DNA of 64,000 nucleotides from Peribacillus muralis (GCF_001645685.2 NZ_CP017080.1:2967051-3031050), one strand, 5' to 3'. Shown: positions 1 through 8,920, numbered from the stretch's first letter. The notes: generated from the sequence alone by a model not told the origin. A program made the numbers and translations.

Positions 1-324
1 CGCAATTTTCGATAAAAATTCTTCCGTCTTATTAAAAGGAAGCAAGGTCAGTGGCAACTGCCCGACATCGCTTTGGGCTTCGGAAGTGATCCGCCAAACG
101 TCTGTCAGGGCCGGACTTAATGAATAGCGTGAATTCATCGCCAATGTACTGCCGACCTTGTCGTGCAATATATCCACTTGATAACTTAAATCGTGAAAGG
201 CGCGCTGATATGTGTTTTCCGCATTGATTAATACGGCGTTTTTTTCCTTATGTTCTTGATAGCCCCAGAATGCAGTTCCTGCAACACCTACAACTAGCAG
301 GGCAATGACTATATTCCTGATCAT
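1..324 (-). CDS. ypeB: Germination protein YpeB, N-terminal part (runs off the window)
   Basis: The first 108 codons of a minus-strand gene whose 3' end lies outside the window. The protein begins MIRNIVIALLVV, a single N-terminal membrane anchor (about residues 3-20), followed by a hydrophilic helical region typical of YpeB. In Bacillus, YpeB is made in the forespore with the cortex-lytic enzyme SleB and is needed to stabilise and localise it. Here it follows sleB by 14 bases in the same direction, the usual sleB-ypeB operon, with an AGGTG-type ribosome site just upstream of the ATG at 324. Identification rests on the N-terminus and the sleB neighbour. Confidence 0.88.
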   Translation of the reverse strand, partial: MIRNIVIALLVVGVAGTAFWGYQEHKEKNAVLINAENTYQRAFHDLSYQVDILHDKVGSTLAMNSRYSLSPALTDVWRITSEAQSDVGQLPLTLLPFNKTEEFLSKIA

Positions 325-338
325 GTACCTTCACCTCT

Positions 339-1190
339 TTACTTACAAAAGATATGTTTTCCGATTTTTTTGATTTGCGGTCTGGTCCAAATCCATTTGC
401 TTGTTGCCGTTTCGGGATTAAAGTAATATTCGGCATTGCCGCTTGGATCCCAACCATTGATGGCATCCACGACAGCTTCTTTTGCCCGTTCGTTCGGAGT
501 CAGCCATATTTGTCCATCCGCAACAGCAGTGAAGGCACCAGGTTCAAAAATCACCCCCGAAATGGAGTTAGGGAAAGCGGCACTTTCCACTCTGTTCAAA
601 ATGACCGCGGCAACTGCCACCTGTCCTGTATAAGGCTCGCCACGGGATTCTCCATAAACGGCATTGGCCATCAACTGAATATCGTTTTGAGAATAACCTC
701 CCGGAAGATTGGCTGAAGTTCCTGGCTTCGCTGGCTCCTTCCCTGCATTGGCATTCCCTCCACCCTGCTTGGATCCATTTGCATTTCCTTTCACCTTTAC
801 CTGCTTGTCTATATCGACTCCGCCGTAATAGGTGAACTCGTTCCCTTTATTAATTTGTTCGTGGACGAACTGCCTATTGAAATTGGATGCCTTCGTCAAC
901 TTCTGTTTTGTCGTGGTCCCTGCCAGTCCATCGATCGGCAGCCCGAAATCTTGCTGAAAGTTTCGAAGTGCCCAATAAGTGCCCCAACCATAGACCCCAT
1001 CAATCTTTCCATGATAGTAACCGATGTTCTGCAAGCGTGCCTGAAGTTCAATTACATCATCTCCAACCGCACCTTTTTGAATGATTTGGCTCGAAAAGGC
1101 ATTTGTTCTTGTTTCCGGGTAAATTCCGAAACATATTGTTATACACGAAAACAGCAAAAGCCATTTCCATTTTGACGAAATTCCTTTCAT
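339..1190 (-). CDS. sleB: Spore cortex-lytic enzyme SleB
   Basis: A germination-specific lytic transglycosylase that degrades muramic-delta-lactam-containing cortex peptidoglycan. The 283-residue protein has an N-terminal signal/anchor (about residues 8-22), a peptidoglycan-binding domain with the usual repeat pattern (about 37-95), a Gly/Asn/Lys-rich linker (about 130-160), and a C-terminal SleB/hydrolase_2 domain. That domain holds the YGESRGEP motif with the catalytic glutamate near residue 181. I chose the ATG at 1190, preceded by GAGGAG at good spacing, over an in-frame GTG at 1199 that would sit on the ribosome site. It is the first gene of the sleB-ypeB pair. Confidence 0.93.
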   Translation of the reverse strand: MKGISSKWKWLLLFSCITICFGIYPETRTNAFSSQIIQKGAVGDDVIELQARLQNIGYYHGKIDGVYGWGTYWALRNFQQDFGLPIDGLAGTTTKQKLTKASNFNRQFVHEQINKGNEFTYYGGVDIDKQVKVKGNANGSKQGGGNANAGKEPAKPGTSANLPGGYSQNDIQLMANAVYGESRGEPYTGQVAVAAVILNRVESAAFPNSISGVIFEPGAFTAVADGQIWLTPNERAKEAVVDAINGWDPSGNAEYYFNPETATSKWIWTRPQIKKIGKHIFCK

Positions 1191-1263
1191 CAAAAACACT
1201 CCTCTTTTTCTTGAATTAATGTAAACATATTTTCTTCTTAACTGACTTTTTTATTCCATTCCA

Positions 1264-1304
1264 TAAAAAAAACGGAGTGGGCAAAATATGCCAGCACTCC
1301 GTTT
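1264..1304 (-). terminator. Rho-independent terminator after prsW
   Basis: Inverted repeat AAACGGAGTG / CACTCCGTTT around a 15-base loop. On the minus strand it is followed by a run of T. It separates prsW from sleB. Confidence 0.85.
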
Positions 1305-1316
1305 AGATCGTATTCG

Positions 1317-2003
1317 TCATTTGCTGATGAATTGTTTTCGAGACAGCTTTTCTGCATGAAAATCAGATAATATACGGGCTTTTTTCACTTTTTTCATCCC
1401 TAACCACCAAAGGTATATCATGAAGGGCATGATGAAATATATCCAAAACTTTTGGGACACTAAAATATAATCATAAACGCCATGTAATGATATGGGGATG
1501 ATTAGTGCCAATAATAAATAAAATCTATTATTTGAGGATGAAAACTTTGCCCTGCCCAAATAGTACCCCATTATCACACCAAACAAAGCATGACTGGATA
1601 CAGGAAGAACGGCTCTGATAAAAGCATGTTCCACTCCATTTGCCAGCAAATACAAAATATTCTCCATCGTGGCGAAACCAAGCGATACGGCCGCACCGTA
1701 TACGATCCCGTCATATGGCTCATCGAAGGCTACATGCTGATAAATGACATAAATGAGGATGAACCACTTGAAGAATTCCTCAAGCAATGCTGCCCATAGA
1801 AAGGCGTTTGCTAAGTCGGTATTCAAAATTTGCTCCGTTTCAAGCACATACTGTATGAACATAATCGGCAAAACGAGGAAGACGCCGAATAAAAATGTTT
1901 TGACCACAACCGATATCGGTTCGGTTTCATATTGATCTTTCAGATAGAAATAGCTGAGAAGCGCCAAGCCTGGCGCAATAGCCGCAGACATCATGACCAG
2001 CAT
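1317..2003 (-). CDS. prsW: Intramembrane protease PrsW
   Basis: A multi-spanning membrane metalloprotease. In B. subtilis PrsW makes the site-1 cut in the anti-sigma factor RsiW in response to antimicrobial peptides and envelope stress. The 228-residue product has several hydrophobic segments and the conserved paired glutamates (ALLEEFFKW, about residues 75-76). The later helices carry the motifs SSHALFG and SLHGVYDY with candidate metal-ligand histidines. The ATG at 2003 has AGAGGG upstream and gives the family N-terminus ([12 protein letters not shown]). A longer ORF reaching 2069 lacks a ribosome site. Its substrate sigW/rsiW pair is not in this window. Confidence 0.9.
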   Translation of the reverse strand: MLVMMSAAIAPGLALLSYFYLKDQYETEPISVVVKTFLFGVFLVLPIMFIQYVLETEQILNTDLANAFLWAALLEEFFKWFILIYVIYQHVAFDEPYDGIVYGAAVSLGFATMENILYLLANGVEHAFIRAVLPVSSHALFGVIMGYYLGRAKFSSSNNRFYLLLALIIPISLHGVYDYILVSQKFWIYFIMPFMIYLWWLGMKKVKKARILSDFHAEKLSRKQFISK

Positions 2004-2052
2004 TAGCTGACCCTCTTTTCCTCTTCTTTTCCTTAATCCTACCACGTAATGC

Positions 2053-2079
2053 AAAAAAACTGAATCCAAGAATCCAGTC
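2053..2079 (-). terminator. Probable terminator after ansA
   Basis: Imperfect hairpin (ACTGGATTC / GGATTCAGT) followed by seven T on the minus strand, just downstream of the ansA stop. Confidence 0.45.
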
Positions 2080-2102
2080 TTCCAGCATTTATTTTTAACG
2101 CG

Positions 2103-3074
2103 TCAGTACTTAAAGAAGGTTTCATCTACTTCGTTTTCACTTGCCAGCACGACAGCCAACTTTATTCTGGCTTTCTTGCTATCATAATCGGCACCTAAAA
2201 TCACGCCCCGCTGTTTCAAATCAAAAGCACTGCCTTCATAATCATAGGCTGGATAAACCTTACCTTCTTCGGCACTTGTAGTCATGACGATCGTTATGTC
2301 TTGATCGATCGCATCTTGAATCGACTGAACCATTTCCGGAGTAACTTGTCCCCTTCCCACACCTTCAAGCACGATTCCCTTCGCACCAATCTTGACCGCA
2401 GACTCAATAAAGATGCCATCAGCACCCGTATGGCACTTGATGATATCCACTCTCGGAATATGATTGTGAGTCTCATAATACTCCCTATGTAACGGTTTTT
2501 GGTAAATGCTGACGACATCGTTATCGATTATGCCTAAATACCCATAACCAAAAGATTCGAACCCTTGCAAATTGGAAGCATGCACTTTTTTCACATATTT
2601 TGCCGAATAAATCCGTTCATTAAAAACGACAACCACACCTACATCCTTTAGGAGGTCACTTGCAGCACATAAGATCGAATTCCTTAAATTGGAATATACA
2701 TCCGTTCCAACTTCTTTTGGAGAACGCTGTGATCCCGTTACAACGATGGGACGTCGATCTTTATTCGTGATATCAAGGAAATAGGCCGTCTCCTCCAATG
2801 TATCGGTCCCATGGGTCACGACGATCCCGGTCACTTCCGGATCCTCCAGTTCCTTTTGGATGGCAAGATTAAGTTGTTCCATTCTCCCGAAAGACATGGA
2901 CATGCTTGAAATCTGGAAAAGGTCGACCACTTTAAGTTCAATATCGTTTGGTAATTCACAAGTTGAAGCCAGTTCCTGCCCGCTTAGCGCACCAGAAGCC
3001 AACATTCCGTTTGTCGTTTCTTTACTGGCAATCGTTCCGCCTGTCGTTATTAATGATATTTTCTCCATGCTCAT
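2103..3074 (-). CDS. ansA: L-asparaginase
   Basis: Hydrolyses L-asparagine to aspartate and ammonia in the cytoplasm. The 323-residue protein carries both asparaginase/glutaminase threonine signatures: TTGGTIAS near the N-terminus and VTHGTDTLEE at about residues 87-96. A further VTGSQR motif follows. There is no signal peptide, so it is the cytoplasmic type. AAAGGAG precedes the ATG at 3074; a second ATG two codons later is also possible. In B. subtilis ansA lies in the ansR-ansA-ansB locus elsewhere. Here it sits alone between prsW and bdr, and no ansR-like repressor or ansB is adjacent. Confidence 0.93.
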   Translation of the reverse strand: MSMEKISLITTGGTIASKETTNGMLASGALSGQELASTCELPNDIELKVVDLFQISSMSMSFGRMEQLNLAIQKELEDPEVTGIVVTHGTDTLEETAYFLDITNKDRRPIVVTGSQRSPKEVGTDVYSNLRNSILCAASDLLKDVGVVVVFNERIYSAKYVKKVHASNLQGFESFGYGYLGIIDNDVVSIYQKPLHREYYETHNHIPRVDIIKCHTGADGIFIESAVKIGAKGIVLEGVGRGQVTPEMVQSIQDAIDQDITIVMTTSAEEGKVYPAYDYEGSAFDLKQRGVILGADYDSKKARIKLAVVLASENEVDETFFKY

Positions 3075-3086
3075 GTATGCTCCTTT

Positions 3087-4064
3087 TCATTCGTATTTGG
3101 CTTTTTCAACAATTAAATGATTAGCAATCAAACCACCATGGAATCTGCCGTTTTCAATGAAGATTTCGTTCGCATTATTCCCAGCTGCCAGAACTCCGGC
3201 AATATAGATACCTTTAACATTAGTCTCCATCGTTTCCTCGTTATAAGCAGGCCTTCCCGTTCCCTTATCAATATTTATGCCCATAGAAGCTAAAAAGGAA
3301 TGGTCAGGATGATAACCAGTCATGGCAAACACAAAATCATTTTTCACAGCCTTTTCCTCTTCGCCTACATGGTATATGACGCTATCTTCCGTAATCTTGT
3401 CCACATTCGCATTAAATTCCATCTTGATTGTTCCATTGCGGACCAATGCTTCGAATTCGGGAAGGATCCATGGCTTAATACTTGGGGAATACTCGGTTCC
3501 CCTATAAAGGACGGTCACCCTTGCACCGGATTTGACCAATTCCAGCGCCGCATCCACACTTGAATTTTTACCGCCGATCACCGCCACATCACAACTAAAG
3601 TAAGGGTGGCCTTCTTTGAAATAATGAAACACCTTCGGGAGCTGCTCGCCGGGAATGCACATATAATTCGGATGATCGTAGTATCCTGTTGCGACAATCA
3701 CTTGCAGGGCCGTATAGTCACCTTTCGAAGTCTGGACCGTAAATTTCCCATCTTCCCGTTTCCCGACCCTTTCCACTTTTTCGAATGTATTTACACGTAA
3801 ATCTTTCCTTCTGACAACCTCCCGATAATAGGCCATCGCCTGACTGCGGACCGGTTTCCGGTTTTCAATGATAAAAGCGGTGTCTCCGATTTCCAATTTC
3901 TCGCTTGAACTAAAAAAGGTTTGATGTGTAGGGTAACGATAAATCGAATCCACCACATTGCCCTTTTCAATGATCAGGGACTGTATTCCCGCGTCTTTAA
4001 GCGCGATTGCAGCAGCCAGTCCACAAGGGCCCCCACCTATGATAATGACTTCTTCAACTTTCAT
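3087..4064 (-). CDS. bdr: Bacillithiol disulfide reductase YpdA/Bdr
   Basis: An FAD- and NADPH-dependent oxidoreductase that reduces oxidised bacillithiol and so supports bacilliredoxin turnover. The 325-residue protein begins with a Rossmann GGGPCGLAAA motif. The cysteine at residue 14 is the conserved YpdA cysteine proposed to be the active-site thiol. A second nucleotide-binding motif (VIGGKNSSVDAA) and a C-terminal FAD motif (GIYIAGVLAAG) follow. The ATG at 4064, preceded by GTGGAG, gives Cys14 numbering that matches the family; an ORF extending to 4106 has no ribosome site. It sits 12 bases upstream of ansA and may be co-transcribed with it. Confidence 0.92.
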   Translation of the reverse strand: MKVEEVIIIGGGPCGLAAAIALKDAGIQSLIIEKGNVVDSIYRYPTHQTFFSSSEKLEIGDTAFIIENRKPVRSQAMAYYREVVRRKDLRVNTFEKVERVGKREDGKFTVQTSKGDYTALQVIVATGYYDHPNYMCIPGEQLPKVFHYFKEGHPYFSCDVAVIGGKNSSVDAALELVKSGARVTVLYRGTEYSPSIKPWILPEFEALVRNGTIKMEFNANVDKITEDSVIYHVGEEEKAVKNDFVFAMTGYHPDHSFLASMGINIDKGTGRPAYNEETMETNVKGIYIAGVLAAGNNANEIFIENGRFHGGLIANHLIVEKAKYE

Positions 4065-4114
4065 CTTAACTCCACTGCCTTTCCATCCACTGTTTAATTC
4101 GTTCATTTAAAAAT

Positions 4115-4147
4115 AAAAACTCCTATCAATACATGATAGGAGTTTTT
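4115..4147 (-). terminator. Bidirectional terminator after gudB
   Basis: Perfect inverted repeat AAAAACTCCTATCA / TGATAGGAGTTTTT with a 5-base loop, giving T-runs on both strands. It lies between gudB and bdr. Confidence 0.9.
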
Positions 4148-4214
4148 GCGAATCATTTCAATGATAAACCAATGAATATGATTTTACCTATGAAGCGAAC
4201 TCAATCGCAATCTT

Positions 4215-5492
4215 TTAAATCCAACCGCGGAAGCGTGAAGCTTCAGCCATTTTCCTTACGCCGATCATATAAGCGGCAAGACGCATATCAACACGTCTCG
4301 ATTGTGCAAGTTCATAAATGTTATTGAAAGATTTCACAAGGATTTTTTCCAGTTTTTCGTCCACTTCTTCTTCAGACCAGTAGTACCCTTGATTGTTTTG
4401 CACCCATTCGAAGTAAGAAACCGTCACTCCGCCTGCAGATGCCAGGACATCAGGAACAAGCAGAATGCCTCGGTCCGTCAGGATTTGTGTCGCTTCTATA
4501 GTCGTTGGTCCATTAGCTGCTTCGACAACGATTGAAGCTTTAATATCCGCAGCATTTTCTTCTGTAATTTGATTTTCGATTGCAGCAGGTACTAAAATAT
4601 CACATTCCAGCTCAAGCAGCTCTTTATTTGAAATTGTCGTTTTAAACAATTTGGTTACGGTTCCGAAACTATCTCTCCGATCAAGAAGATAATCGATATC
4701 AAGACCTTCAGGGTCATGAAGGGCACCATATGCATCCGAAATCCCTATTACCTTAGCACCGGCATCATGCATGAACTTAGCGAGGAAACTTCCTGCGTTA
4801 CCAAAACCTTGAATGACCACCCTAGCCCCTTTAATATCGATGCCGCGCTTCTTGGCAGCTTCATTGATGCAAATCGTTACACCCTTAGCCGTTGCAGATT
4901 CACGTCCATGTGAACCACCAAGGACAAGCGGTTTACCTGTAATGAAACCTGGTGAGTTGAATTCGTCCATACGGCTGTATTCATCCATCATCCAAGCCAT
5001 GATTTGTGAATTCGTAAAAACATCCGGTGCCGGGATATCTTTAGTCGGCCCGACAATTTGGCTGATTGCGCGAACGTAGCCCCGGCTCAGTCTTTCCAAC
5101 TCACGGAAGGACATATTACGAGGATCACAAACGATACCGCCCTTTCCTCCGCCATATGGCAGATCCACGATACCACATTTTAAGCTCATCCAAATGGATA
5201 ATGCCTTCACTTCACGTTCCGTTACATTGGGATGGAAACGGATACCGCCCTTTGTTGGCCCTACAGCGTCGTTATGCTGTGCCCTGTAACCCGTGAAAAT
5301 CTTTACCGATCCATCATCCATGCGGATTGGCATTTTCACTGTTAATAAACGCAATGGCTCCTTCAACAACTCATAAACTTCCTCCGGGTAACCTAGCTTG
5401 TCCAAGGCTTTATGTATGACAGTTTGAGTGGACCTCAGTACGTCATGTTTTTCTTCTTCATTTACATGGCTATTGTCTTTTGCCGATTCCAT
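4215..5492 (-). CDS. gudB: NAD-specific glutamate dehydrogenase
   Basis: Catabolic glutamate dehydrogenase that converts glutamate to 2-oxoglutarate and ammonia. The 425-residue protein has the active-site segment LPYGGGKGG and the NAD-binding motif GFGNAGS, and ends with the family's SRFRGWI. It matches the GudB/RocG group closely over its full length. The active-site region reads EREVKALSIW, without the Val-Lys-Ala duplication that inactivates gudB in the laboratory B. subtilis 168 lineage, so the enzyme should be functional. The ATG at 5492 has AGGAGGT at ideal spacing. It is a single-gene unit with its own terminator. Confidence 0.94.
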   Translation of the reverse strand: MESAKDNSHVNEEEKHDVLRSTQTVIHKALDKLGYPEEVYELLKEPLRLLTVKMPIRMDDGSVKIFTGYRAQHNDAVGPTKGGIRFHPNVTEREVKALSIWMSLKCGIVDLPYGGGKGGIVCDPRNMSFRELERLSRGYVRAISQIVGPTKDIPAPDVFTNSQIMAWMMDEYSRMDEFNSPGFITGKPLVLGGSHGRESATAKGVTICINEAAKKRGIDIKGARVVIQGFGNAGSFLAKFMHDAGAKVIGISDAYGALHDPEGLDIDYLLDRRDSFGTVTKLFKTTISNKELLELECDILVPAAIENQITEENAADIKASIVVEAANGPTTIEATQILTDRGILLVPDVLASAGGVTVSYFEWVQNNQGYYWSEEEVDEKLEKILVKSFNNIYELAQSRRVDMRLAAYMIGVRKMAEASRFRGWI

Positions 5493-5562
5493 TAAAAGTA
5501 CCTCCTAGAAAATCTCATCCATATATTAAAATATAATTAACAAATAGTCCTCTTCATGTGCT

Positions 5563-5590
5563 AGTATACACCTTCGTTATATTTATGCAA
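5563..5590 (-). promoter_or_regulatory. Candidate sigma-A promoter of gudB
   Basis: On the minus strand TTGCAT, 16 bases, TATACT, about 70 bases upstream of the gudB start. The spacing is slightly short, and no operator was recognised. Confidence 0.5.
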
Positions 5591-5751
5591 GAGTAAAAAT
5601 GGGAAATGTAAAGTTGGAAATATTCAAAAAATGAAACCGTTATCATCCCTATGATCCCCCATTCCATTCTTCATCCAGGAAGGTGAGGCAAATAAGGCAA
5701 ACCACATAGTTTTTTCGACGATGCGCCTGCCTTGTCTCCATCTTTTTGGTT

Positions 5752-6327
5752 CTAGCTAAAGTGTGCAACCAAGATTTGTATCGCCTCATTTTCAATTATG
5801 CAAGTTCCATATTCATTGATACGGCACATAGTGAGCGTTGAAGCACGGCCATACTCGGCAGCTAAGGAAATGACCATGTCATAGGTGGTATCTTTGACAT
5901 TTTCGATAAGTAAATAATACCTTCCCTCATAATGATACAGGTTACTTTTCAGCATGCCTTGTATAGATAATCTATGAGATAATTGGACAATATCCTCAAA
6001 CTCATCAAAAACGTACAAAATATGGGGGAAATCATCGATTTTCACCTGTAAGTCCAAGAATTCGTCTTCATCAGCCAATAATTCTTCTTCATCCTTAGTA
6101 ACGATGATGATCAGTCCTTGGGCGGGCAGGGAAAATATTTCGATTGCAATGGAACCACTCATTTTAAAGCTGAGTTCTTCGCACGCTTCTTCGACCATAT
6201 CCTGAAATAGCTTGTGGACCTTTAAAGAATTCCCTAAAATATCTTCTTTGGTTATGCCTCTATCAATTAAATCATCAAGGGTCAAAAAAATCTTGATTTT
6301 ATTATTCGTTAATCGTTCCAGCTTCAT
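5752..6327 (-). CDS. mecB: MecA-family adaptor protein (YpbH/MecB)
   Basis: Paralogue of the ClpC adaptor MecA. It is expected to deliver substrates to the ClpCP protease and to influence competence and sporulation. The 191-residue protein starts MKLERLTNNKIKIF and has the two-part layout of the family: an N-terminal substrate-binding part, an acidic linker (about residues 75-95, rich in D/E), and a C-terminal ClpC-interacting domain. The start at 6327 is preceded by AGGGGGC. The ORF extends 10 codons further upstream without a ribosome site. Position between gudB and the ypb cluster is as in B. subtilis. Confidence 0.88.
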   Translation of the reverse strand: MKLERLTNNKIKIFLTLDDLIDRGITKEDILGNSLKVHKLFQDMVEEACEELSFKMSGSIAIEIFSLPAQGLIIIVTKDEEELLADEDEFLDLQVKIDDFPHILYVFDEFEDIVQLSHRLSIQGMLKSNLYHYEGRYYLLIENVKDTTYDMVISLAAEYGRASTLTMCRINEYGTCIIENEAIQILVAHFS

Positions 6328-6416
6328 AAAAAAATGCCCCCTGGTTACCATCTTCATACATCATATGAAGCCTTGGTCGCAGGGTGCATATCCATTATTC
6401 CACTCAGTATCGACAG

Positions 6417-7307
6417 CTAAACCTTCAGCCATTCCTCCCAATCCGATTGCGTTTCCCCAATCATGATGCCGCATAAGTCTTCACGCTCTTCTTCGGATAT
6501 AAAACTGAGCGCCGCTCCCCCAAGCCCTACCTTCAAATCCGGGAAGTCTTTTTTTAATGCTTCAATAAGCTCTAGTGTCGCTTCAAGGTTCGCTTGCATT
6601 GAACATGACATGAATAGGTATCGAGGCTTTATGATGTTCAATACGATTAAAAGGTCGTTATCGGCAATGGATTCCCCCAAATAAATGGTTTCATATCCCT
6701 TCCGTTTTAAAAAAATGGTAAAAATCAGTAAACCGAATTCATGCTTCTCACCCGGGGCGCAAACAGCAAGGGCTTTTGGAAGAAAACCGCTGGTCGGTAT
6801 CGTATGCATGACGGAGCTGATCCTTGCTTTTAATATATTGGACGCAAAATGTTCATGAGCAGAAGTGATTTCTCCATTTTCCCACTTATCGCCTATTTGC
6901 ACCAATATGGAACCAAGGACACCCACTATCGTATGTTCGATTGTATACATGCTGAAGGCTTGGCTAATCAGCATTTGCGCTTTGTTTTCATCGAAATTCA
7001 ACAAAGCTTCGATCAGGTCATCCGATAGCTTGATCGTTTGCTCATCCTTGCGGTTTTCAGTCGATCCACTTTCTTCAGACCCGGTGCTTTCAAGAAGGGA
7101 CACGGCTTGGCTTATCGTGAACCCTTGTTCGGTTTTATTGATGAGCCACTTTAAGGTTTGCAGGTGTTTTTCTGTATAAAGCCTGTGACCTGACTCATTT
7201 CTGACGGGTTCGATGAATTTATAGCGCCTTTCCCATGCTCGTAGAGTTCCCGGCTGTATGTTTAGCAGGTTTGAAACTGCCTTTATATTATATTTACCTT
7301 CTTGCAT
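6417..7307 (-). CDS. MerR-family regulator with B12-binding domain, CarH/LitR-like photoreceptor candidate
   Basis: A 296-residue regulator. Residues 5-75 form a MerR-type winged helix (GTLRAWERRYK then GHRLYTEKHL). A four-helix cobalamin-capping region (about 95-170) and a Rossmann-like B12-binding domain (about 178-290) follow. Two signatures of the adenosylcobalamin photoreceptors CarH/LitR are complete: W142-x9-E152-H153 in the capping helix and E187-x-H189-x-x-G192, where the histidine is the lower cobalt ligand. Known members repress in the dark, when AdoB12 holds a tetramer on DNA, and release it in light; in Bacillus megaterium LitR controls carotenoid genes. No carotenoid gene is nearby, so targets are unknown. 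TGGAGG precedes the ATG. It may instead sense B12 without a light role. Confidence 0.85.
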   Translation of the reverse strand: MQEGKYNIKAVSNLLNIQPGTLRAWERRYKFIEPVRNESGHRLYTEKHLQTLKWLINKTEQGFTISQAVSLLESTGSEESGSTENRKDEQTIKLSDDLIEALLNFDENKAQMLISQAFSMYTIEHTIVGVLGSILVQIGDKWENGEITSAHEHFASNILKARISSVMHTIPTSGFLPKALAVCAPGEKHEFGLLIFTIFLKRKGYETIYLGESIADNDLLIVLNIIKPRYLFMSCSMQANLEATLELIEALKKDFPDLKVGLGGAALSFISEEEREDLCGIMIGETQSDWEEWLKV

Positions 7308-7349
7308 GGTTTTACAAGGCCTCCAATAGCTGAACTTTCATTTATTGAA

Positions 7350-7378
7350 ATTATAGTGGATTCTTTTTCGACTGTAAA
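7350..7378 (-). promoter_or_regulatory. Sigma-A promoter of the MerR/B12 regulator
   Basis: On the minus strand TTTACA, 17 bases, TATAAT. Just downstream lies the inverted repeat TTTCA-N5-TGAAA (7336-7350), a possible autoregulatory operator by position only. Confidence 0.7.
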
Positions 7379-7407
7379 ATTCCAATATGCTGACTGGACA
7401 ATCCCGC

Positions 7408-8229
7408 TTAATAGACCTTCTCCACCGCTTCGCCAATTTCCGTCCGTTTCCCTCTTTTCAAGGTGAAAAGATGTGTCTCCGGCCTAGCTTCAAGCCTCAA
7501 AGGCACAGCGCTTGTCCCGTAGCCATTGCTTGTCATGTACAAACAGTCCCCCTCTTTTTTTATGCCGCCAATCTGATAAGGTCCGTAGCCGAATATCCGA
7601 ATTTGCCCGCCATGGGTGTGACCTGACAGGACAAGACTGATTCGGTGTTCCGAAGTTAGCTGTTTTTTGACCGAGGGGTTATGGCTCACCAGAATCCTAA
7701 AGGGCTCATTTCCGCAATCTGAAAGGGCTAGGTCAAGGCGATCACGTTCTTCCGTAATATCATCAATGCCCAATAGAGCAATTTCCCTGCCTTTTTGCGA
7801 TTCGAATGACACCGCTGTATTATCAAGGATTTTCACTCCATGCTTTAAAAGTGTTGCATCGAGTTCATGAAAATCTCCTTCATAATCATTATTTCCCCAT
7901 ACAAAATAAAGAGGACCAAGTTCTTTCAATTTCAAAAGGTTGTTTTCCACACGTTCAATGGGCACCCCGCTCTCTCTTATATCTCCGCCGATGATCACCA
8001 AATCGACTTTGCCGCGGGCGCCTTCAATCAAATGATCCGAAAGGATTCGTCGATGAAGATCAGAAATGAAAAAAATCCGCATGTCGCCAAATCCTTCAGG
8101 AAAATCATTGAAATATAAATCTTGAATAATCAGCCGATCTTGCTTTGCCGTTCGCCACATGTAAAATACCATGACAAATACCAGCACAATAATGATAAAA
8201 AATACTCCAGATACCCATAACATCTGCAT
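7408..8229 (-). CDS. ypbG: Membrane-anchored metallophosphoesterase YpbG
   Basis: Calcineurin-like phosphoesterase of unknown substrate. The 273-residue protein has an N-terminal membrane helix (about residues 4-24). The full set of dimetal motifs follows: ISDLH, GGDIRESG, WGNNDYE (in place of the more usual GNHD), VSHNP and SGHTHGGQ. Two in-frame ATGs lie at 8229 and 8223; GAAGG is close to the first, so either could be used. It is the distal member of the minus-strand ypb series. The gene is separated from ypbF by about 90 bases. Confidence 0.85.
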   Translation of the reverse strand: MQMLWVSGVFFIIIVLVFVMVFYMWRTAKQDRLIIQDLYFNDFPEGFGDMRIFFISDLHRRILSDHLIEGARGKVDLVIIGGDIRESGVPIERVENNLLKLKELGPLYFVWGNNDYEGDFHELDATLLKHGVKILDNTAVSFESQKGREIALLGIDDITEERDRLDLALSDCGNEPFRILVSHNPSVKKQLTSEHRISLVLSGHTHGGQIRIFGYGPYQIGGIKKEGDCLYMTSNGYGTSAVPLRLEARPETHLFTLKRGKRTEIGEAVEKVY

Positions 8230-8318
8230 TAAACCTTCTTTCCATCCTAAGCCTAAGAGTTATCTTCATGTAACCATAAAATCATGATACCCGCAATCAT
8301 CTATCATTTAACACATCA

Positions 8319-8777
8319 TCATTTGTTTTCATGGTATAAATTGATATCAAAATTTTTCTTCATCATTTCAAAAACCTTATGGCGGCTTTTCCACTCTTCC
8401 TCTTTTTCCCACAGCTGCTTACTTTTATTGATGATTTCACAGCGAAGCAGTTGAAATTCCTTTTCCGCTTTATCGAGCTTCTTCTTAATCATCACCATAT
8501 ATCCATAAAGCCCGATAGCTGAAGCCAAGAACAGGAAATGGCTGAAATGGTCGACGAAAACACTGAACATCGTGAAAAAAGAATATGAATAAGGAACTAC
8601 AATATTAAGATAAAGGTAAATTAAAAAAAAACCAGCAACAATCATGGTCGCCCATAAGCTTTTCATGTGCTTTTTTTTAAGAGCCTCGAACTTCTTTTTG
8701 CGGTCCACTACATTCTGCAGCATTTGTTTTGTTGCTTGGTCCGTCTTTTCATCCAATAAAATGATTGTCGATTCCAT
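8319..8777 (-). CDS. ypbF: YpbF family membrane protein (DUF2663)
   Basis: A 152-residue protein of unknown function. It has charged, coiled-coil-prone N- and C-terminal parts flanking two hydrophobic segments (about residues 43-63 and 75-96), so the ends probably lie in the cytoplasm. AAGGAGG precedes the ATG at 8777 at good spacing. Position between ypbG and ypbE matches B. subtilis ypbF. No catalytic motif is visible. Confidence 0.75.
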   Translation of the reverse strand: MESTIILLDEKTDQATKQMLQNVVDRKKKFEALKKKHMKSLWATMIVAGFFLIYLYLNIVVPYSYSFFTMFSVFVDHFSHFLFLASAIGLYGYMVMIKKKLDKAEKEFQLLRCEIINKSKQLWEKEEEWKSRHKVFEMMKKNFDINLYHENK

Positions 8778-8883
8778 TCTTTTTCCTCCTTCACTCTCTC
8801 TAAAATAGAATATGAAGTTGTCCAGGAAAAAATGATAAAGTGCCTACCCATCTTGTTTTTGCCGTATATGAAAAATTGGAATT

Positions 8884-8915
8884 AAAAATAACACCCTGGC
8901 TATAAGACAGGGTGT
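8884..8915 (-). terminator. Terminator after ypbE
   Basis: Stem ACACCCTG / CAGGGTGT with a 9-base loop, then TATTTTTAATT on the minus strand. Confidence 0.75.
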
Positions 8916-8920
8916 CATCA

